From Thermodesulfobacteriota bacterium (lineage in GTDB: Bacteria; Desulfobacterota_D; UBA1144; Nemesobacterales; UBA2774), in assembly GCA_039028315.1 (NCBI GenBank), contig JBCCIH010000085.1, forward strand, positions 1 through 9,305: a stretch of DNA of 9,305 bases, read 5' to 3'. Made by a program: the position numbers and the translations under genes. A model generated the notes under the pieces. It was not told where the DNA came from and ran no database searches. It worked only from the letters and a program-made list of their open reading frames with translations. Every line of letters begins with the position of its first letter. Position 1 is the stretch's first letter. Below, piece by piece: positions 7,021 to 9,305 of the stretch.

Positions 7021-7734
7021 TTAGTCAGACACAACTATAACATCGGTAAACCAGACTCTAAAATCACTATCAGGGTCTTGGCGGTTTAGTGATATTGTAA
7101 TCGAGCCAAGCTCCATGTTGTCTTCCCATGTAGAAACACGGGTAGGGGCATCAGAGCCGCCTTTGCGGTAGACCCATTTTGTGATCATAGAATTATCGTC
7201 AAGATAAAGATCGTATATATCGCCCGGAGTGTAGCCTCCAGTCTCTGGATAAATTACACTGATTTTAGTGCTGGAGCCGCTTCCTAACGGCAAATCCAGT
7301 TTTTGGTCCTCAACTTCGATTCTGATACCGTCATCCCATACAAGATGAAATGGAAATATGAGCCAGTACTGATCATTTATGAACTTTGCGTCTATATCTT
7401 TAATTTCCTCTGATGCAGAAGAAAGATCGTTTTGGTTGTAAGTAACAGTCTCGCCATTTTCCTTATATGTAACTTTATTGTCTTTTGGATTCCAGACCCA
7501 TGAGCGCTTTATAGTTTTATCTCCGAGCCGGGCATTGAACGTGTATTGAATTTCTGAGACTTTATCAAAACTTTGAAACCCGTAAGCATCGGCAATTTTT
7601 TGACCAATCGCCGAGACAACATGGGTTTTATCATCAGGGCCTGCATCAGGTTCCACCGAATCATCATCTGCGTAAGCTGCTGCAATGAATAATATGAATG
7701 CGATTGGAAGCAGTAAAAGTTTTTTAATCATCAT
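7021..7734 (-). CDS. Secreted protein of unknown function, Sec signal peptide
   Basis: This is a 237-residue exported protein. Its leader MMIKKLLLLPIAFILFIAAAYA has a two-lysine n-region, a long hydrophobic core and an AYA cleavage site, so the mature protein begins at Asp23. There is no lipobox Cys and no later membrane segment, so a soluble periplasmic or extracellular protein is expected. The mature part is rich in alternating beta-type segments with many aromatic residues, for example RSWVWNPKDNKVTY, YWLIFPFHLVWDDG and YDLYLDDNSMITKWVYRKGG. The pattern loosely recalls LolA/LolB-like lipoprotein-carrier folds, but I cannot name a family. The ATG is supported by GAGAGG ten bases upstream. 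It is divergent from the redox flavoprotein, with 190 bases between them holding copy 2 of the repeated module, so common regulation is possible. Confidence 0.85.
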   Translation of the reverse strand: MMIKKLLLLPIAFILFIAAAYADDDSVEPDAGPDDKTHVVSAIGQKIADAYGFQSFDKVSEIQYTFNARLGDKTIKRSWVWNPKDNKVTYKENGETVTYNQNDLSSASEEIKDIDAKFINDQYWLIFPFHLVWDDGIRIEVEDQKLDLPLGSGSSTKISVIYPETGGYTPGDIYDLYLDDNSMITKWVYRKGGSDAPTRVSTWEDNMELGSITISLNRQDPDSDFRVWFTDVIVVSD

Positions 7735-7787
7735 AGTAAGGAAACCTCTCTTATTTGGATTGTTTTGCCTACCGTTTTTACAGTTTG

Positions 7788-7839
7788 TTCAAGTTTACCA
7801 GATTAGGCATACATTATGGAATATTGTTCATAACAAAAC
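7788..7839 (-). repeat. Two-block intergenic repeat, copy 2
   Basis: TTCAAGTTTACCAGATT (7788-7804) is followed after 21 bases by GTTCATAACAAAAC (7826-7839). The first block matches copy 1 (6882-6898) at all 17 bases, the second at 14 of 15 with one deletion. Spacers also begin alike (GCATA). This copy sits in the divergent gap between the secreted-protein and flavoprotein genes, 53 bases from the former's ATG. On the minus strand TGAACA, 17 bases, CCTAAT is a mediocre promoter match. Confidence 0.55.
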
Positions 7840-7885
7840 GGCCCCAAACAATTCTTATCAATACACTATGAGAACTAAAAAACGG

Positions 7886-7894
7886 TGCTACACT
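7886..7894 (+). promoter_or_regulatory. Possible extended -10 of the flavoprotein gene
   Basis: TGCTACACT is a TG-n-TACACT extended -10 element without a good -35 box. It would start a leader of roughly 23 bases that includes the GGAG ribosome site at 7913-7916. Tentative. Confidence 0.3.
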
Positions 7895-7924
7895 TTAATG
7901 ATCTAATAACTTGGAGAGCCCAAG

Positions 7925-8836
7925 ATGTCTAACGATAATCTTACAGAGCCTAACTACCAAGACCCTAGTGACCCCTATGCTAGGTTGTCTCAAACATTCC
8001 CTCGTCTATCTGATAGCCAGATAGAGAGAATCAAATCATTCGGCACAGTAGAGAAATTAGAAAAGGGCACATCTTTGTTTGAAAGAGGTCAGAAAACTGT
8101 AGATTTCTTCGTTCTTATATCAGGCACAATTGAGATACATGAGCACCGCGAAGAGGGGTTGAAAATTATTGCCAAACACCAAGATAGAGAATTTACAGGT
8201 GAAGTTGATCTTTTCAATGACCGAAAGATTTTGGTAAGCGGTAAAATGGGTGAGAAGGGAGAGGTTGTAAGGGTTAACAGGGCAAGTTTTAGAAAATTAA
8301 TCTCAGCAGAGCCCGATATCGGCGAGATAGTAATGAGAGCCTTTATACTGCGCCGTGTGGCCTTAATATCACACGAGCAGGCCTCTGTTACTCTAATCGG
8401 GAGAAGAGATTCTAAAGACACAATAAGAATAGAGCGCTTTTTAAGGCGTAACGGTTATCCTGTGGAACTTTTTAATGATTCAAAGCATACGCAATGCTCA
8501 AAAGCTATTGAAAAATTCAATATTTCAAAAGATGACCTGCCGGCGGTACTGCTTCATGATGGTCAGAAAGTTTTAAAGAATCCCACCACATTTGATGTTG
8601 CAGAAGAGCTTGGAATATTTGAAGATATTGATCAGGAAAACACATATGACGTAGTTATAGTTGGGGCAGGCCCTGGAGGTTTGTCTGCTGCGCTAAACGC
8701 CGCCTCAGAGGGTCTTAGAACACTTGTTCTTGAGGCTGAAGCCCCTGGAGGGCAGGCTGGAACAAGCTCTAAGATTGAGAACTATTTAGGCTTTCCGACA
8801 GGAATATCAGGCCAGGCTCTTGCAGGTAGAGCATAG
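7925..8836 (+). CDS. cNMP-binding-like / thioredoxin-like / FAD oxidoreductase, front part, ends at premature TAG
   Basis: These 303 codons encode the front of a soluble redox flavoprotein of a known three-domain type. Residues about 23-145 form a Crp-like cyclic-nucleotide-binding domain (FFVLISGTIEIHEH, then FTGEVDLF); the phosphate-binding Arg of true cAMP sites is not evident. Residues about 155-235 are a thioredoxin-like domain without a CxxC, ending in DLPAVLLHDGQKVLKNP. From 241 on comes the FAD-binding half of a thioredoxin-reductase-like module: VVIVGAGPGGLSAA, then APGGQAGTSSKIENYLGFP. The start has GGAG eight bases upstream. The frame stops at TAG (8834-8836), right after SGQALAGRA, where homologues continue with a residue and then QAQKFG. 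The continuation is present in the same frame just downstream, so the full gene appears interrupted by one codon. Without its NADP half this product should not be a working reductase. Confidence 0.85.
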   Translation: MSNDNLTEPNYQDPSDPYARLSQTFPRLSDSQIERIKSFGTVEKLEKGTSLFERGQKTVDFFVLISGTIEIHEHREEGLKIIAKHQDREFTGEVDLFNDRKILVSGKMGEKGEVVRVNRASFRKLISAEPDIGEIVMRAFILRRVALISHEQASVTLIGRRDSKDTIRIERFLRRNGYPVELFNDSKHTQCSKAIEKFNISKDDLPAVLLHDGQKVLKNPTTFDVAEELGIFEDIDQENTYDVVIVGAGPGGLSAALNAASEGLRTLVLEAEAPGGQAGTSSKIENYLGFPTGISGQALAGRA

Positions 8837-9305
8837 ATTCAAGCTCAGAAATTCGGAACTAAAATCGCTCTGCCAAGATCTGTTCTTAATATCACTAAAT
8901 CTGCTAACAATTTTGAAATAGAGCTTGATACCGATGAGAGAGTTAAAACAAAAACTGCTGTAATAGCATCGGGCGCACGTTATCGGGATCTCGGACTAGA
9001 GAATGAAAATAAGTTTGAGAACGCTGGACTTTACTACGCTGCGACTGCTATGGAGGGAAGCTTATGCGAGGGGGAGGAGGTAATAATTGTAGGCGGAGGA
9101 AACTCTGCCGGACAAGCTGCAGTTTTTTTATCTAAGTTTGCAAACCATGTTCATATCCTTGTAAGAAGCTCAGGGCTTGCAGAAAGCATGTCTGATTATC
9201 TGATCGAAAGAATTAACTCATCTGAATTTATTACTCTTCATACTCATACTGAAATCACAGAGCTTAGAGGTGATAAAAATTTAAAAGAGGTTATATGGCT
9301 TAACA
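8837..9305 (+). pseudogene. Continuation of the flavoprotein after the in-frame TAG (3' end outside window)
   Basis: In the same frame as the preceding segment, 156 codons stay open to the window edge. They read as the expected rest of the protein: IQAQKFGTKIALP, the FAD-closing ASGARYRDLGL, then GLYYAATAM, and the NADP-binding motif VIIVGGGNSAGQAA with its glycines at full-length residues 390-392 and 396. The place where thioredoxin reductases carry the redox CxxC (near residues 370-376) reads YYAATAM, so disulfide reduction by the usual route is not possible; I believe this is normal for this subfamily. No convincing new start with a ribosome site is seen here, so the segment is probably expressed only by readthrough, if at all. 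It may be a young pseudogene, a sequencing error, or a recoded gene. Confidence 0.75.

Noticed and set aside
7685..7906. Plus-strand open frame across the divergent gap before the flavoprotein
   Set aside because: It starts antisense to the secreted protein's signal peptide, covers the repeated module and has no ribosome site or protein-like composition.
8834..8836. TAG as a globally reassigned sense codon
   Set aside because: lutB and the HIT gene both end in TAG exactly at their family's usual C-terminus, so TAG works as a stop in this genome.

Overview
The window carries nine protein genes on both strands of a moderately AT-rich bacterial chromosome. It ends inside genes on both sides. 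A lipoprotein-type and a Sec-type signal sequence, tight gene spacing and a YciK-type dehydrogenase suggest a Gram-negative environmental bacterium, but nothing here fixes the phylum. TTG codons lie just upstream of three ATGs; I chose the ATG each time. No RNA gene, insertion sequence, CRISPR array or phage gene was seen. No gap between genes exceeds about 190 bases.

Layout. Bases 1-1252 (+) hold the C-terminal 45% or so of isoleucyl-tRNA synthetase. It converges with a minus-strand pair: a HinT-type HIT protein (1269-1610) and an unusually long nicotinamidase-like cysteine hydrolase (1665-2729). The hydrolase is divergent from lutABC (2823-5712, +), a complete operon for oxidising L-lactate to pyruvate with iron-sulfur proteins. 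A near-consensus sigma-70-type promoter with an overlapping palindrome precedes lutA. On the minus strand follow a small cysteine-rich putative lipoprotein (5717-6118), a YciK-like short-chain dehydrogenase (6161-6874) and a secreted protein of unknown function (7021-7734). Divergent from the last is a three-domain redox flavoprotein (7925 to the window end): a cyclic-nucleotide-binding-like domain, a thioredoxin-like domain and a thioredoxin-reductase-like FAD/NADP module.

Most notable points. The flavoprotein frame is broken by one in-frame TAG at 8834-8836, yet the same frame stays open and family-like for 156 more codons. TAG ends two intact neighbours (the HIT gene and lutB) at expected places, so general reassignment of TAG is unlikely. 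A two-block sequence module of about 52-64 bases occurs twice, upstream of the dehydrogenase and upstream of the secreted-protein gene; the spacers differ by 11 bases, about one helical turn. The isoleucyl-tRNA synthetase has lost three of the four cysteines of its C-terminal zinc site.

The genes do not form one obvious pathway. lutABC is the only clear metabolic unit. The right half is mainly redox and cell-envelope genes, and the repeated module hints at shared control of two of them. I see no convincing undescribed multi-gene system; the most promising leads are the amber-interrupted flavoprotein and the repeated intergenic module.
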